DNA of 64,000 nt from Pseudolabrys sp. Root1462 (GCF_001426945.1 NZ_LMFS01000001.1:1751487-1815486), one strand, 5' to 3'; numbered from the stretch's first letter, positions 8,906-17,728 are shown. Made by a program: numbers and translations. The notes: generated from the sequence alone by a model not told the origin.

Positions 8906-9442
8906 TCATGTCTTCTTGCCGCCTTCACCCAGCCCCATGCGCTGAAAGCCGCCGCCGAGATTCTGCGCGCGCTTGTTCGACAAGGTCCGCGAGTTGATGC
9001 CCATCCAGGAAATCTCGGACGACAGGCGGCCGTATTCGATCTTCGGGCAGCGGTCCATTACGACCTTGAGCCCGGCCGCTTCGGCGAGCGCCGCCGCCTC
9101 GTCGTTGCGGATGGTGAGTTGCAGCCAGATCACCTGCGGCTTCGGCGTCAGCTTGAGCGCTTCCTCGACGATCGGCAGCACGAATTGCGGCGCGCGGAAG
9201 ATGTCGACCATGTCGATCGGCTCTGGCACGTCGCTGAGCGTGGCGTAGCAGGTCTGGCCGAGGAATTCCTTGCCGGCATGGCCGGGGTTGATCGGGATCA
9301 CCTTGAAGCCGCGCTCGATAAGATACTTGAAAGCGAAGTAGCTCGGCCGCGCCGTGTTCGGCGAGAAGCCGACCATCGCGATGGTCTTCACGGTGTTGAG
9401 AATGCCGCGGATGTAGGAGTCGGGGTAGGCGTCGTGGTTCAT
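8906..9442 (-). CDS. CoA-binding domain protein (YccU-like)
   Basis: The 178-residue protein has a single Rossmann-type CoA-binding domain: TIAMVGFSPNTARPSYFAFKYL, the NPGHAGKE segment and VDIFRAP, with a conserved late cysteine in DRCPKIE. It is the stand-alone type (about 140-180 residues) related to the nucleotide-binding domain of succinyl-CoA synthetase but without the catalytic parts, and no reaction is known. ATG at 9442 is chosen. A GTG at 9451 is an alternative that would add three residues. A palindromic repeat directly abuts the 5' end. Confidence 0.85.
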   Translation of the reverse strand: MNHDAYPDSYIRGILNTVKTIAMVGFSPNTARPSYFAFKYLIERGFKVIPINPGHAGKEFLGQTCYATLSDVPEPIDMVDIFRAPQFVLPIVEEALKLTPKPQVIWLQLTIRNDEAAALAEAAGLKVVMDRCPKIEYGRLSSEISWMGINSRTLSNKRAQNLGGGFQRMGLGEGGKKT

Positions 9443-9453
9443 TTCACTCACCG

Positions 9454-9524
9454 GTCATTCCGGGATGGCGCCACAGTCCGTAGGAGACGCGCGTAACGCG
9501 CCTGCGGCGCGCCCCGGAATGACG
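9454..9524. repeat. Palindromic repeat, family C, copy 1
   Basis: The ends GTCATTCCGGG and CCCCGGAATGAC are inverted copies, with GC-rich inner arms. A longer element with the same ends lies at 60805-60910. It fills the space between the CoA-binding gene and the oxidase-like gene, so it may also act as a barrier between their transcripts. Confidence 0.8.
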
Positions 9525-9530
9525 AGAGCT

Positions 9531-10151
9531 TTAGCTTGTTTTGCTCCGTTCCGCCAACAGCGCCCTGAGCCGCGCGTTCTCGGCCTCCAGCTCGGCGATC
9601 TTACGGGTCACGCCGCCCATCGCCTCGGCGATTTCGGCCTCGGTGAAGCGCGTGATGATGTGCTGCGAGCAGTTCACATCCCAGGCGTCGATCGTGAACA
9701 GGATGGCGCGCTCGGGCTTGGCCTTGTAGCCGGCGTCGAACAGCTTCTCGACCAGCGCGGCATCGTTCTCGACGACGCGGGCGCGGCCCCACAGCTTGAT
9801 GCGCTGACGCCGCGCCGGATCGAGCAGAAACAGATAGGCGCGGTCGTTCTCGGAGAGGTTGGCGAGCGTGATGTACTGCCGGTTGCCGCGATAGTCGGCA
9901 AAGCCCAGGGTCTTGTCGTCAATGACCTTGATGAAGCCCTTCGGGCCGCCGCGGTGCTGGATGTAGGGCGCGCCGTCCTTGGTGGCGGTCGCCAGAAATG
10001 CCGTGTCCTGCTCGGCGATGAAAGCGGCGAGCTCCGGCGTCACCGTGTCCGGAAAGCCTTCGGCAATGCGTGGCGCATAGGCCCTGGCCGAGCCGCGCTC
10101 GGCCTGCGCCTGTTGCACCGCTGGTGTGAAGACGATGGAAGCGTTTGACAT
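9531..10151 (-). CDS. Pyridoxamine 5'-phosphate oxidase family (FMN-binding split barrel) protein
   Basis: The 206-residue protein has the FMN split-barrel pattern: FIAEQDTAFLATATKDGAPY, HRGGPKGFIKVID, GNRQYITLANL and RAYLFLLD, followed by RRQRIKLWGRARVV. A C-terminal coiled-coil-like tail (IAELEAENARLRALLAE) is a family trait of this subgroup. It probably binds FMN or another flavin; the substrate is unknown. It is not the vitamin B6 enzyme PdxH. The start at 10151 is preceded by AGGGC about ten bases upstream; a longer frame to 10196 has no matching sequence. Confidence 0.85.
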   Translation of the reverse strand: MSNASIVFTPAVQQAQAERGSARAYAPRIAEGFPDTVTPELAAFIAEQDTAFLATATKDGAPYIQHRGGPKGFIKVIDDKTLGFADYRGNRQYITLANLSENDRAYLFLLDPARRQRIKLWGRARVVENDAALVEKLFDAGYKAKPERAILFTIDAWDVNCSQHIITRFTEAEIAEAMGGVTRKIAELEAENARLRALLAERSKTS

Positions 10152-10253
10152 GACAGGGCCGCCCTCTTGTCGCGCAAGGCCGCCATAGTTAGGCATGCCA
10201 GACGCCGACGGAAAGGGCGGCCCGGATCAAGCCGCCGTGAACGGCGCGGCCAG

Positions 10254-10484
10254 TTACTTCTTGGCGTCAGCGACGACCTTTTTGCAAGCCGCCGACAACT
10301 TGTCGTTATTCTTCGACAGGCAGGCCAGAACGCGGCCGCCGCCCGGCATGGTGCCTTTGCAGAACTGGTCGTAGTCGCCCTTGCAGGCGGCGCGTTTTTC
10401 GGCGCTGAATTCCTGCGCCGACGCCGCGGTCGCGGCCACGGTGAGCGAAGCGCAAACGAAGGCAGCGAGAATCGTGCGGGTCAT
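10254..10484 (-). CDS. Small secreted cysteine-rich GLG1-type repeat protein
   Basis: The 76-residue protein has a clear signal peptide (MTRTILAAFVCASLTVAATA, cleavage after AASA). The mature part has four cysteines in the pattern C-K-G-D-Y-D-Q-F-C, then GGGRVLACLSKN and SAACKKV. This matches the cysteine-rich FGF-receptor/GLG1 repeat found in small periplasmic proteins of Rhizobiales. The role is unknown. A strong GAGGAGGACATCC ribosome site fixes the ATG at 10484. Confidence 0.78.
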   Translation of the reverse strand: MTRTILAAFVCASLTVAATAASAQEFSAEKRAACKGDYDQFCKGTMPGGGRVLACLSKNNDKLSAACKKVVADAKK

Positions 10485-10583
10485 GGATGTCCTCCTCGTG
10501 CGAACGGCAATGGCCGATTCCAATGGCGCTATGCCACCCGAAACGGGCGGCTTCCACAATTGAAGAAATTTGGCCGGATCGGC

Positions 10584-10814
10584 TCAGCGTGACGGACGGC
10601 GGCAAAGCAGAGCCAACGGCCCGATGGCGATGAGGCCGGTGGCGACGCTGATCAGCGTCGTCGTCGCGACATCGAGTTCGCAGCTCAATCCGCATTGCGC
10701 ATAGGCCATGCCGAGCAGACCGGCAGCCATGACGAGACCCCAGGTCAGACCGGCGAGGGCGCCGCGCATCAGCACGGTGCGGTCGAAGCGCAGGGCGAGG
10801 GTGGTTGCGGTCAT
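10584..10814 (-). CDS. Small membrane protein of unknown function
   Basis: The 76-residue protein has two hydrophobic helices (about residues 16-38 and 50-68) around a CGLSC pair of cysteines, and ends in arginines. Family not recognised. Its start codon overlaps the stop of the upstream crotonase gene by the ATGA arrangement, so the two are translated from one mRNA. The cysteine pair on the presumed periplasmic side could form a disulfide; this is inference. Confidence 0.62.
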   Translation of the reverse strand: MTATTLALRFDRTVLMRGALAGLTWGLVMAAGLLGMAYAQCGLSCELDVATTTLISVATGLIAIGPLALLCRRPSR

Positions 10815-11638
10815 CAGCGGTCCTCCCAGGTTGGTTTGCGTTTTTCGATGAAGGCGCAGATGCCTTCCTCGGCGTCGCGCGCCATCATGTTCTCGGTCAT
10901 CACTTCGGAGGCGTAGGAATAGGCGGCCGACAATCCCATCTCCGCCTGCGCGTAGAAAGCTTCCTTGCCGACCTTCAGCGTGTAGGACGATTTCGATGCG
11001 ATGAGCTTGGCGAGCGCAATGGCCTCGGCGCGTTCACTGCCCGCCGGCACAACACGGTTGATGAGGCCGATTTGCGCGGCGCGCTCCGCGGAGATCATCT
11101 CGCCGGTGAGCAGCATTTCCATGGCGTGCTTGCGCGATACGTTGCGCGACAGCGCGACCATCGGAGTCGAGCAGAAAAGGCCGATATCGACGCCGGGGGT
11201 CGCGAACCTTGCGGCATCCGAGGCGACGGCAAGATCGCAACTTGCCACCAACTGGCAACCCGCGGCGGTGGCGACGCCCTGCACGGCAGCGATCACCGGC
11301 TTCGGCAGGCTGACGATCTGCTGCATCATGCCGCTGCACACCGTCATGATCTGATGGAAATAGGCGCGGCCGCCGTCGGCATCGGCGCGGCGGGCCGTCA
11401 GTTCCTTCATGTCGTGGCCGGCGGAAAAGGCAGGACCGGTTGCCGTCAGCACCACGGCGCGAATGGCGCTTTCGGCGGCGGTCGCGGTCCAGGCCTCGGA
11501 CAGCGCGATCAGCAGCGCCTCGGACAGCGAATTGCGCGCCTGCGGCCGGTTGAGCGTGAGGATCGCGACCGGTCCGTCGCGCTCGACGAGCAGGACGGGC
11601 GCTTTCTGGTCGAGGTCGCGGGCGGTCTGGACGTTCAT
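10814..11638 (-). CDS. Enoyl-CoA hydratase/isomerase family protein
   Basis: The 274-residue crotonase has VAILTLNRPQARNSLSEAL, the first oxyanion motif AFSAGHDMKEL and the second GVATAAGCQLVASCDLAVAS. It also has TPGVDIGLFCSTPM, resembling enoyl-CoA hydratase domain-containing 3 (ECHDC3) proteins. The substrate is not known. The ATG at 11638 gives a usual length; an ATG at 11680 adds 14 residues with no clear role. It is coupled to the small membrane gene downstream and divergent from the DUF3175 gene. Confidence 0.86.
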   Translation of the reverse strand: MNVQTARDLDQKAPVLLVERDGPVAILTLNRPQARNSLSEALLIALSEAWTATAAESAIRAVVLTATGPAFSAGHDMKELTARRADADGGRAYFHQIMTVCSGMMQQIVSLPKPVIAAVQGVATAAGCQLVASCDLAVASDAARFATPGVDIGLFCSTPMVALSRNVSRKHAMEMLLTGEMISAERAAQIGLINRVVPAGSERAEAIALAKLIASKSSYTLKVGKEAFYAQAEMGLSAAYSYASEVMTENMMARDAEEGICAFIEKRKPTWEDR

Positions 11639-11752
11639 GGCAGGATCCCGGTTCGGCGTTACATTCAAGATAGTCTCCATAACGCCCGCCCGCAAAGGTG
11701 GCGGCGGAACAGGGTTTTGGACGATCGCGTTGAAGCCAAGGAGGAACCGGCC

Positions 11753-12133
11753 ATGGCTCAGAAAGTTTCGGGGCGAAGCGTCGCGTCCCGCAAGATTTGC
11801 AAGGTTTCGAAGAAAGCGCCGAACGCCCGACGTAAATCGCATGCGCGCGGCCGGCGGCGCTGGTCGCAGCGCGTTACCCGCGAGAGCGACGCGCTCACGC
11901 TCGAGGATGGCGTGTTCACTAAATCGACGCCGCGCAAGATTGCGCTGTCGCTGAAGAGGTCCGCGGACCGCAGCAAACGGCGCAAGGCCGATCCGTATCG
12001 CTCGGCGATGTCGATGCTCACCTTCTACATCAACCGCGCCGGCAAGGGCCTGTCGAAGACCCGCAAGGCCAAGCTGCAAAGGGCCAAGGACGAATTGCGC
12101 GAGGTGTATGGGAAGGGGGTCGCCTCATCCTGA
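11753..12133 (+). CDS. DUF3175 domain protein
   Basis: The 126-residue, very basic protein has the DUF3175 core WSQRVTRESDALTLEDGVF, SLKRSADRSKRRKADPYRSAMSMLTFYINRAGKGL (first 20 diagnostic) and KLQRAKDELREVYG. The N-terminal 35 residues are lysine/arginine rich. The function is unknown and nucleic-acid contact is only suggested by charge. AAGGAGG lies well placed before ATG 11753. The stop codon and last three residues come from a palindromic repeat that begins at 12123, so the original C-terminus was replaced or extended. Confidence 0.85.
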   Translation: MAQKVSGRSVASRKICKVSKKAPNARRKSHARGRRRWSQRVTRESDALTLEDGVFTKSTPRKIALSLKRSADRSKRRKADPYRSAMSMLTFYINRAGKGLSKTRKAKLQRAKDELREVYGKGVASS

Positions 12134-12217
12134 GGAGCACGCCGCAGGCGTACGTCTCGAAGCATTGGGTGGCCCCATGGTTCGAGGCGCGGCCTGCGGC
12201 CGTTCCTCACCGTGAGG
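12123..12217. repeat. Palindromic intergenic repeat, family A, copy 2
   Basis: CCTCATCCTGAGGAGC opens the element and TTCCTCACCGTGAGG closes it. The inner arms CGTCTCGAAGC and GGCCCCATGGTTCGAG match the order seen at 116-210. The left end runs into the DUF3175 gene and supplies its TGA. The right end stops about 60 bases before the thioesterase gene. Confidence 0.82.
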
Positions 12218-12280
12218 CGGGAGAGGTTGAGTGCTTTGGATGCGCCGTCTAAGACTCCCCAATAGTCAAAGGGGGGAACG

Positions 12281-12715
12281 ATGCGCGAATCCGTGATGAG
12301 CGCCGACGAGATCGGCAAGCTGCTCGAAAAGGAATTCCCGCAGGCGTTTTTCCCCGGGAGCGGCCTGTCGATCGGCGATGTCGGCTTCGGGGACGTACGC
12401 GTGCGCAAGGCGTTTCATGAGGACCACTTGCGCCCGGGCGGCACCATTTCCGGACCGACCATGATGGAGCTGGCCGATTTCGCCATGTATGTCGCGGTGT
12501 TCTCGGCGGTCGGCCCGCAGCCGCTGGCGGTGACCACCAACCTCAACATCAATTTCCTGCGCAAACCGGCGCAAGCCGACCTGATCGCCCATGCCCGGCT
12601 GATGAAGGTGGGTAAAAGGCTCGCGGTCGGCGAGGTCTGGCTCTACACCGACGGGCAGGAGGACGAGCCGGTAGCCCATGTCACGTCGACCTATTCGCTG
12701 CCGGTTCAGAAGTGA
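12281..12715 (+). CDS. PaaI-type hotdog-fold thioesterase
   Basis: The 144-residue protein has a single hotdog domain. Recognisable parts are RPGGTISGPTMMELADFAMY, which carries the helix with the acidic catalytic position, and the strand AVTTNLNINFLRKP, typical of the PaaI/4-hydroxybenzoyl-CoA thioesterase group. It should hydrolyse an acyl-CoA or aryl-CoA; the acyl group is unknown. A run AAAGGGGGGAACG before the ATG is a strong ribosome site. It stands alone. Confidence 0.86.
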   Translation: MRESVMSADEIGKLLEKEFPQAFFPGSGLSIGDVGFGDVRVRKAFHEDHLRPGGTISGPTMMELADFAMYVAVFSAVGPQPLAVTTNLNINFLRKPAQADLIAHARLMKVGKRLAVGEVWLYTDGQEDEPVAHVTSTYSLPVQK

Positions 12716-12786
12716 TTAGAAGATGGTAGCTTTATACCATTCTTTTAAGACGCTGATTCTACAGCACTAATATTCGTCGAACGGCG

Positions 12787-12815
12787 TTGACGGTGCGAGC
12801 AGCCTCCGGTACATA
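12787..12815 (+). promoter_or_regulatory. Candidate sigma-70 promoter of rplM-rpsI
   Basis: TTGACG and TACATA are separated by 17 bases, about 65 bases before the rplM start. The -35 match is strong and the -10 match moderate. Confidence 0.42.
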
Positions 12816-12880
12816 GCCGACACGCTGGCGCGGCTCATCCCGCGCCTTTTTCCATCGTTTTCCACTCTTTGGGATTTGTC

Positions 12881-13348
12881 ATGAAGACCACCCAGTCGGC
12901 CAAAGCCGCCGACATCGAGAAGAAGTGGCTGCTGATCGACGCCTCCGGGCTGGTCGTCGGCCGGCTCGCCTCGATCGTCGCTATGCGCCTGCGCGGCAAG
13001 CACAAGGCGACCTACACCCCGCATGTCGATGATGGCGACAACGTCATTATCATCAACGCGTCGAAGGTCGTGTTCACCGGCCGCAAGCGCGAGCAAAAAG
13101 TTTATCACCACCACACCGGTTTCATCGGCGGCATCAAGGAACGTTCGGTCAAGCAGATCATGGACGGCCGATTCCCCGAGCGCGTCGTCGAGAAGGCCGT
13201 GCAGCGCATGCTGCCGCGTGGCCCGCTCGGCCGCGTGCAGTTCGGCAACCTCCGTGTCTATCCGGGCGCCGAACATCCGCATGAGGCGCAGAAGCCGGAA
13301 CCGCTCGATGTCGCCGCGATGAACCGCAAGAACGTGAGGAGTGCCTAA
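12881..13348 (+). CDS. rplM: 50S ribosomal protein L13
   Basis: The 155-residue protein has the L13 hallmarks [49 protein letters not shown] and the LPRGPLGR signature. It is an early-assembling large-subunit protein. Start at ATG 12881 rather than 12869, matching family length. It is followed after only 2 bases by rpsI, the usual L13-S9 operon. Confidence 0.97.
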   Translation: MKTTQSAKAADIEKKWLLIDASGLVVGRLASIVAMRLRGKHKATYTPHVDDGDNVIIINASKVVFTGRKREQKVYHHHTGFIGGIKERSVKQIMDGRFPERVVEKAVQRMLPRGPLGRVQFGNLRVYPGAEHPHEAQKPEPLDVAAMNRKNVRSA

Positions 13349-13350
13349 TC

Positions 13351-13827
13351 GTGGCCGAGACCGTACAGTCAATGGAAGGCCTGGCGCAGCTCAAGCCGGC
13401 CGCCGCGGATGCGCCGACCTACGAGAAGAAGGTCGACAAGCAGGGCCGCGCCTATGCCACCGGCAAGCGCAAGAACGCTGTCGCCCGCGTCTGGCTCAAG
13501 CCCGGCTCCGGCAAGATCACCGTCAACACCCGCACGATCGAAGTGTTCTTCGCCCGTCCGGTGCTGCGCATGCTGATCAACCAGCCGCTGGTTGCCGCCA
13601 ACCGCGCCACCCAGTTCGATGTCGTCTGCACCGTGTCGGGCGGCGGTTTGTCGGGCCAGGCCGGCGCCGTGCGTCACGGCATCGCCAAGGCGCTGACCTA
13701 CTTCGAACCGGATCTGCGCAGCGTGCTCAAGCGCGGCGGCTTCCTCACCCGCGACAGTCGCGTGGTCGAGCGTAAGAAGTACGGCAAGGCCAAGGCCCGT
13801 CGTTCGTTCCAGTTCTCGAAGCGCTAA
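13351..13827 (+). CDS. rpsI: 30S ribosomal protein S9
   Basis: The 158-residue protein has an alphaproteobacterial N-terminal extension followed by [59 protein letters not shown] and the C-terminal QFSKR tail that reaches into the P site of the ribosome. GTG at 13351 is the start, with GTGAGGAG just upstream inside rplM. A strong terminator follows at 13851. Confidence 0.97.
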   Translation: MAETVQSMEGLAQLKPAAADAPTYEKKVDKQGRAYATGKRKNAVARVWLKPGSGKITVNTRTIEVFFARPVLRMLINQPLVAANRATQFDVVCTVSGGGLSGQAGAVRHGIAKALTYFEPDLRSVLKRGGFLTRDSRVVERKKYGKAKARRSFQFSKR

Positions 13828-13850
13828 GCAAAGCACATTCGAACGAATCC

Positions 13851-13880
13851 AAAGAGCGCGCTTCGGCGCGCTCTTTTCTT
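13851..13880 (+). terminator. Rho-independent terminator of rplM-rpsI
   Basis: AAAGAGCGCGC, a TTCG loop and GCGCGCTCTTT form a perfect stem followed by TCTTTT. Confidence 0.9.
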
Positions 13881-14023
13881 TTGTGGGCGGCCGATTGAAC
13901 TGCGGCACATTCTTGGAAATGTGTTTACTGATCGGCAATAATGCCCCGCACAAAAGTGGGGCACGATAACTACCCCCAAAGCATCGTCCGCTTAAATCGG
14001 CGGGGGATAGGTGCGGTCAAACC

Positions 14024-15238
14024 ATGCGTCTCGATATTCCGACTTTGGCGATCGTGACAGTCTTCGTCACGGCGCTGCTGGGGGCTCTGCTTGTGTTCGC
14101 AGGGCTGCAGAACCGTGCCATTCGCGCGCCAATGACGTGGGGCGTTGCGTTCGTGCTGTGCGCGGCCGGCACCGCGCTGGTCGCGGTGCGCGGCATGGTG
14201 CCGGACTGGCTGTCGATCCAGTTCGCCAACATGCTGGTGCTTGTCGGCCTCGGGCTGGTCTGGCTCGGCGCACGCCAGTTCGATGGCCGCCGGCCGCGAG
14301 CGGCGCTGATTGCGGTCGCGCCTCTGATCTGGCTCGCGGCCTGTTCCGTGCCGGTCATCCTCGCCGACATCAACGCGCGCACCATCATCGCGTCGGCCCT
14401 GGCTGCTGCCCTGGCTCTGGTCGCCGGATTGGAGATATGGCGCGGCCGCGCCGAGCCGCTGCTGTCGCGCTGGCCTACGGTGATCACGCTCTCTGCCTAT
14501 GCCAGCATCATGTTCGCGCGCGTGCCGCTGACGCTGATGGTGCCGCAGCCCGCCGGCGCGTATCATCTGACCGCCAGCGCGCTTTATCCCTTTCTATCGT
14601 TCGGCACTTTGCTGTTCGCGGTCGTGCTGGCCTTTCTGCTGCTCAACATGACCAAGGAGCGCACCGAACTGCGGCACAAGACCGCGGCGCTGGTCGATCC
14701 GCTGACCGGCGTCGCCAACCGCCGCGCCTTCCTGACCGGCGCGCAGAAGCTGGCCGCGCAGCAGCGCGCCGACGGGACCGGCCTGGCGATGCTGCTGTTC
14801 GACCTCGATCATTTCAAGGCGATCAACGACCGGCTCGGTCACGCCGCGGGCGACGCGGTGCTCATGAATTTTGCCGCCACCGCGACGCGCGCGCTGGGCC
14901 CGAACGCCCTGTTCGGCCGCATCGGCGGCGAGGAGTTCGGCGCGGTTCTGCGCGTCCGCGGCGCCGATGAAGCCCTCGCCGTGGCCGAGCAGTTGCGCCG
15001 CGCGTTTGCCGCCGCCGAGCAGTCCGACGACATCGCGCCGACAGTCAGCGTCGGCCTGGCGCTGGCAGACAAGACGACCGCCACGCTGCCCGCGCTGATG
15101 GCGGCGGCGGATCGCGCGCTTTACCGCGCCAAGGCCAAGGGCCGTAACCGTGTCGTCACCGCAAACTCATTGGCGGTCGGCGGTGCAGCGGCGGACGAGG
15201 CCGAACACGACTGGCGCAAGCTGCCGATCAGCGCCTGA
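14024..15238 (+). CDS. Membrane-bound diguanylate cyclase (GGDEF)
   Basis: The 404-residue protein has an N-terminal membrane sensor of about six or seven helices (residues 5-215) and a C-terminal GGDEF domain. The domain shows DPLTGVANRRAFL, LLFDLDHFKAINDRLGHAAGD and the active-site motif as GGEEF, so c-di-GMP synthesis is expected. An inhibitory RxxD site before GGEEF is not evident. The ending ADRALYRAKAKGRNRV is standard. No known sensor domain name could be assigned to the helices. A second cyclase of the same design follows 188 bases later. Confidence 0.9.
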   Translation: MRLDIPTLAIVTVFVTALLGALLVFAGLQNRAIRAPMTWGVAFVLCAAGTALVAVRGMVPDWLSIQFANMLVLVGLGLVWLGARQFDGRRPRAALIAVAPLIWLAACSVPVILADINARTIIASALAAALALVAGLEIWRGRAEPLLSRWPTVITLSAYASIMFARVPLTLMVPQPAGAYHLTASALYPFLSFGTLLFAVVLAFLLLNMTKERTELRHKTAALVDPLTGVANRRAFLTGAQKLAAQQRADGTGLAMLLFDLDHFKAINDRLGHAAGDAVLMNFAATATRALGPNALFGRIGGEEFGAVLRVRGADEALAVAEQLRRAFAAAEQSDDIAPTVSVGLALADKTTATLPALMAAADRALYRAKAKGRNRVVTANSLAVGGAAADEAEHDWRKLPISA

Positions 15239-15426
15239 CGCCGCCGGCGCCCCAGGGCCCGCGGCGCTCCATCCCGCAATTTGAATCGAATTCGCGCCGC
15301 TGTTGCGTCAAAGCCTGCCGAAGGCTTCAAAGCTTTCGCATGATCTGAGCGATAGGGTCGGAAGTGGTTAGCGTCCGTCAACGCTGCGACGGTGAACGTC
15401 CGTTATCACTCTCACGACCGAGCATT

Positions 15427-16683
15427 ATGACCCAAGCGGCCGCTCTGGACTTTCCAACCCTGATCTTCGCCAGCGTTTGCATTGCCGGATTTCTCGGGGT
15501 TTTCCTCATCATCAACTGGATGCAGCAGCGCGATGTCGGCGCGCTGGCCTGGTGGGGCTCGGCTTATCTGATCGGCGCCGCGGCGATCACGCTGTGGGGC
15601 GCCCCGGACCAGATCGTCAAGGTCCCGGTAGTGTATGCCGAAGCGCTGATCTTCGTCGCCTGCGGCATGTTCTGGAACGGGCTGCGGCTGTTCTACGGCC
15701 GCGACATGCGGTTGTCGTTCTCGCTCGCCGGCGCCGGCGGCTGGCTGGTGCTGACGCAGTGGCCGACGCTGGAAGAAGGCAGCCCGCATCGCGTGATCCT
15801 CGGCGTCACCATCGTCGCGCTCTATACCTTCTTCATGGCGTTCGAACTTGGCCGCGAGCGGCGCAAGTCGCTGTATTCGCGCACGGCGACAGTCGTCGTG
15901 CCGTTGCTCCATGCCAGCATTTTCCTGATGCCGCTGGGCTTGCGCGCCTGGTATCCCGAAGTCTTCGCAACGCGGTGGCAGACCGTGTTCGCCGTCGAGA
16001 CCATGATTTATACGGTCGGCACGGCTTTCATCGTGCTGTTGATGGTCAAGGACCGGCACGTTCATTTCTATCGCAAGGCCGCGACGACCGACAGTCTGAC
16101 CGGGTTGTTCAACCGCGGCGCCTTCCTCGAAGCTGCGCGCAACATGCACGCGGTACAGAGCGGGCGCGGCGAGCCGGTAACGCTGCTGATGTTCGATCTC
16201 GACAAGTTCAAGTCGATCAACGACCGCTTCGGCCATGCCGTCGGCGACAGCGCGCTCAAGGTCTTCGCCAAGGTGCTGCAGGACTCGACGCGCGCCAGCG
16301 ACATCGTCGGCCGGCTCGGCGGCGAGGAATTCGTCGCCATGATCCCGGGGGCGATCGAGGATGCCTGCGTCGTCGCCGAACGTCTGCGCGTCAATTTCCA
16401 GGAGGCGGGCGTTGTCATCGACGACATTGCCGTCGGCGCGACGGTGAGCAGCGGACTGGCCACCACCTACCGGCCGGAGGCGACCATCGATTCGCTGCTG
16501 CTGCGCGCCGACGAGGCGCTGTACCGGGCCAAGAACAGCGGCCGCAACCGCTTCATCGCCGCCGATGAGGAGCCGGGTACGGAGGCGGCACGGGCGCGCT
16601 GGGCCGCGCGCAACAAGCGCGCCGACGGCAAGATTGGCCGCTTCGCCGCGCGCCGCGGCTCGCAGGCCGCTGCTGCGGTTTAA
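15427..16683 (+). CDS. Membrane-bound diguanylate cyclase (GGDEF), second tandem copy
   Basis: The 418-residue protein repeats the design of the preceding gene: an N-terminal multi-helix membrane region (about 1-215), then DSLTGLFNRGAFLEAA, LMFDLDKFKSINDRFGHAVGD, GGEEF at the active site and ADEALYRAKNSGRNRF. The membrane halves share layout but differ in sequence, so the copies may sense different signals. The ATG at 15427 starts directly before the first helix; a GTG at 15364 would add 21 residues. The C-terminal tail is basic (ARRGSQAAAAV). Confidence 0.9.
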   Translation: MTQAAALDFPTLIFASVCIAGFLGVFLIINWMQQRDVGALAWWGSAYLIGAAAITLWGAPDQIVKVPVVYAEALIFVACGMFWNGLRLFYGRDMRLSFSLAGAGGWLVLTQWPTLEEGSPHRVILGVTIVALYTFFMAFELGRERRKSLYSRTATVVVPLLHASIFLMPLGLRAWYPEVFATRWQTVFAVETMIYTVGTAFIVLLMVKDRHVHFYRKAATTDSLTGLFNRGAFLEAARNMHAVQSGRGEPVTLLMFDLDKFKSINDRFGHAVGDSALKVFAKVLQDSTRASDIVGRLGGEEFVAMIPGAIEDACVVAERLRVNFQEAGVVIDDIAVGATVSSGLATTYRPEATIDSLLLRADEALYRAKNSGRNRFIAADEEPGTEAARARWAARNKRADGKIGRFAARRGSQAAAAV

Positions 16684-16737
16684 CCAGCCGGAACTCCGGT
16701 AACGTTCGATTAATCATGCCGGCTCTACTCTAAGAGC

Positions 16738-16986
16738 ATGTCAAGTCCGTCGCACCGTCAGGCGTCCGCCGCCGCTTTATCTCTCGAGGCCTATGCCGAA
16801 CAGGCTGGCGTGGCACTGGCTTGCGCCTACTCGTCTTCGGCGGAGTTCGATGCGGCCCTGATCGCCGAGCGTCGCGCTGCCGGCGTGTACGGCCCCAAGC
16901 GCCAGCGCCGTCAGATGCTGATCGCAGGCGCGGGCGTCGCAGCGGGTCTGGCCGTTATCGTCGCCGCGCTGCAGTTCATTCCCTGA
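16738..16986 (+). CDS. Small single-helix membrane protein of unknown function
   Basis: The 82-residue protein has a soluble alanine-rich front (residues 1-50), a basic patch PKRQRRQ and one C-terminal hydrophobic helix (IAGAGVAAGLAVIVAALQF), suggesting a tail-anchored protein. Family not recognised. It ends one base before the convergent rsuA stop. Codon use is like the neighbours. Confidence 0.55.
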   Translation: MSSPSHRQASAAALSLEAYAEQAGVALACAYSSSAEFDAALIAERRAAGVYGPKRQRRQMLIAGAGVAAGLAVIVAALQFIP

Positions 16987-16987
16987 A

Positions 16988-17728
16988 TCACGCGCTCTGA
17001 AACACCCGCGCCAGTTCGGCGCTGCCGAGAACGCGGTACCCACCAGGCGCAAGTTCGTCGGGCAGGGCCAGCGCGCCGATGCGATCGCGGTGCAGGGCGG
17101 TGACGTGATTGCCGATCGCCGCGAACATGCGGCGCACCTGGTGGTAGCGGCCTTCCGTAATGGTAAGAAAGCCGCGCTTCTCCGACGCCGCCTCAAACTG
17201 CGCCGGCAACAGCGGCTTGTCTTCATCATCGAGCATCAAGGTGCCGGCGCCGAACACCTGGCTCTCGTCGCCGCGCAGCGGCCGGTCCAGCGTAACGTCA
17301 TAGCGCTTGGACACATTGGCCTTCGGCGAGATGATTCTGTGCAGCAGCGCACCGTCGTCGGTGAGCAGCAATAGGCCGGACGTGTCCTTATCGAGGCGGC
17401 CGACGGTCGAGAGCGCCGGATTGCGCGCGCGCCAGCGCTCCGGCAGCAGCGAATACACCAGAGGGCCTTGCTCCTTGTGCGAGCAGGTGACGCCGATGGG
17501 CTTGTTCATCATCAGCACCAGACCGGGCAGCGGATCGAGCGGCTCGCCCTCGACCGTCATGCGCGCGGCGAGGTCGGGCGTGAGCGCGATGCGCTCGTCG
17601 CCGTCGATGACGGCGTCGCCGTCGAGCAGGACATAGCCGGCTTTGATCAGATCCTGCACCTCGCGACGCGAGCCATAACCGAGATTGGACAGCAGGCGGT
17701 CGAGGCGGGCCGTGGGCGCTTTGTTCAT
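16988..17728 (-). CDS. rsuA: RsuA-family rRNA pseudouridine synthase
   Basis: The 246-residue enzyme has an S4-like RNA-binding N-terminus (RLDRLLSNLGYGSRREVQDLI), the MNKPIGVTCS segment and the catalytic GRLDKDTSGLLLLTDDG with its aspartate. It ends with EGRYHQVRRMFAAIGNHV typical of the RsuA/RluB/E/F group. It probably isomerises one uridine in rRNA; the exact position cannot be read. The start overlaps the stop of the upstream methyltransferase by 4 bases, so it is the last gene of a three-gene RNA-modification unit. Confidence 0.9.
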   Translation of the reverse strand: MNKAPTARLDRLLSNLGYGSRREVQDLIKAGYVLLDGDAVIDGDERIALTPDLAARMTVEGEPLDPLPGLVLMMNKPIGVTCSHKEQGPLVYSLLPERWRARNPALSTVGRLDKDTSGLLLLTDDGALLHRIISPKANVSKRYDVTLDRPLRGDESQVFGAGTLMLDDEDKPLLPAQFEAASEKRGFLTITEGRYHQVRRMFAAIGNHVTALHRDRIGALALPDELAPGGYRVLGSAELARVFQSA

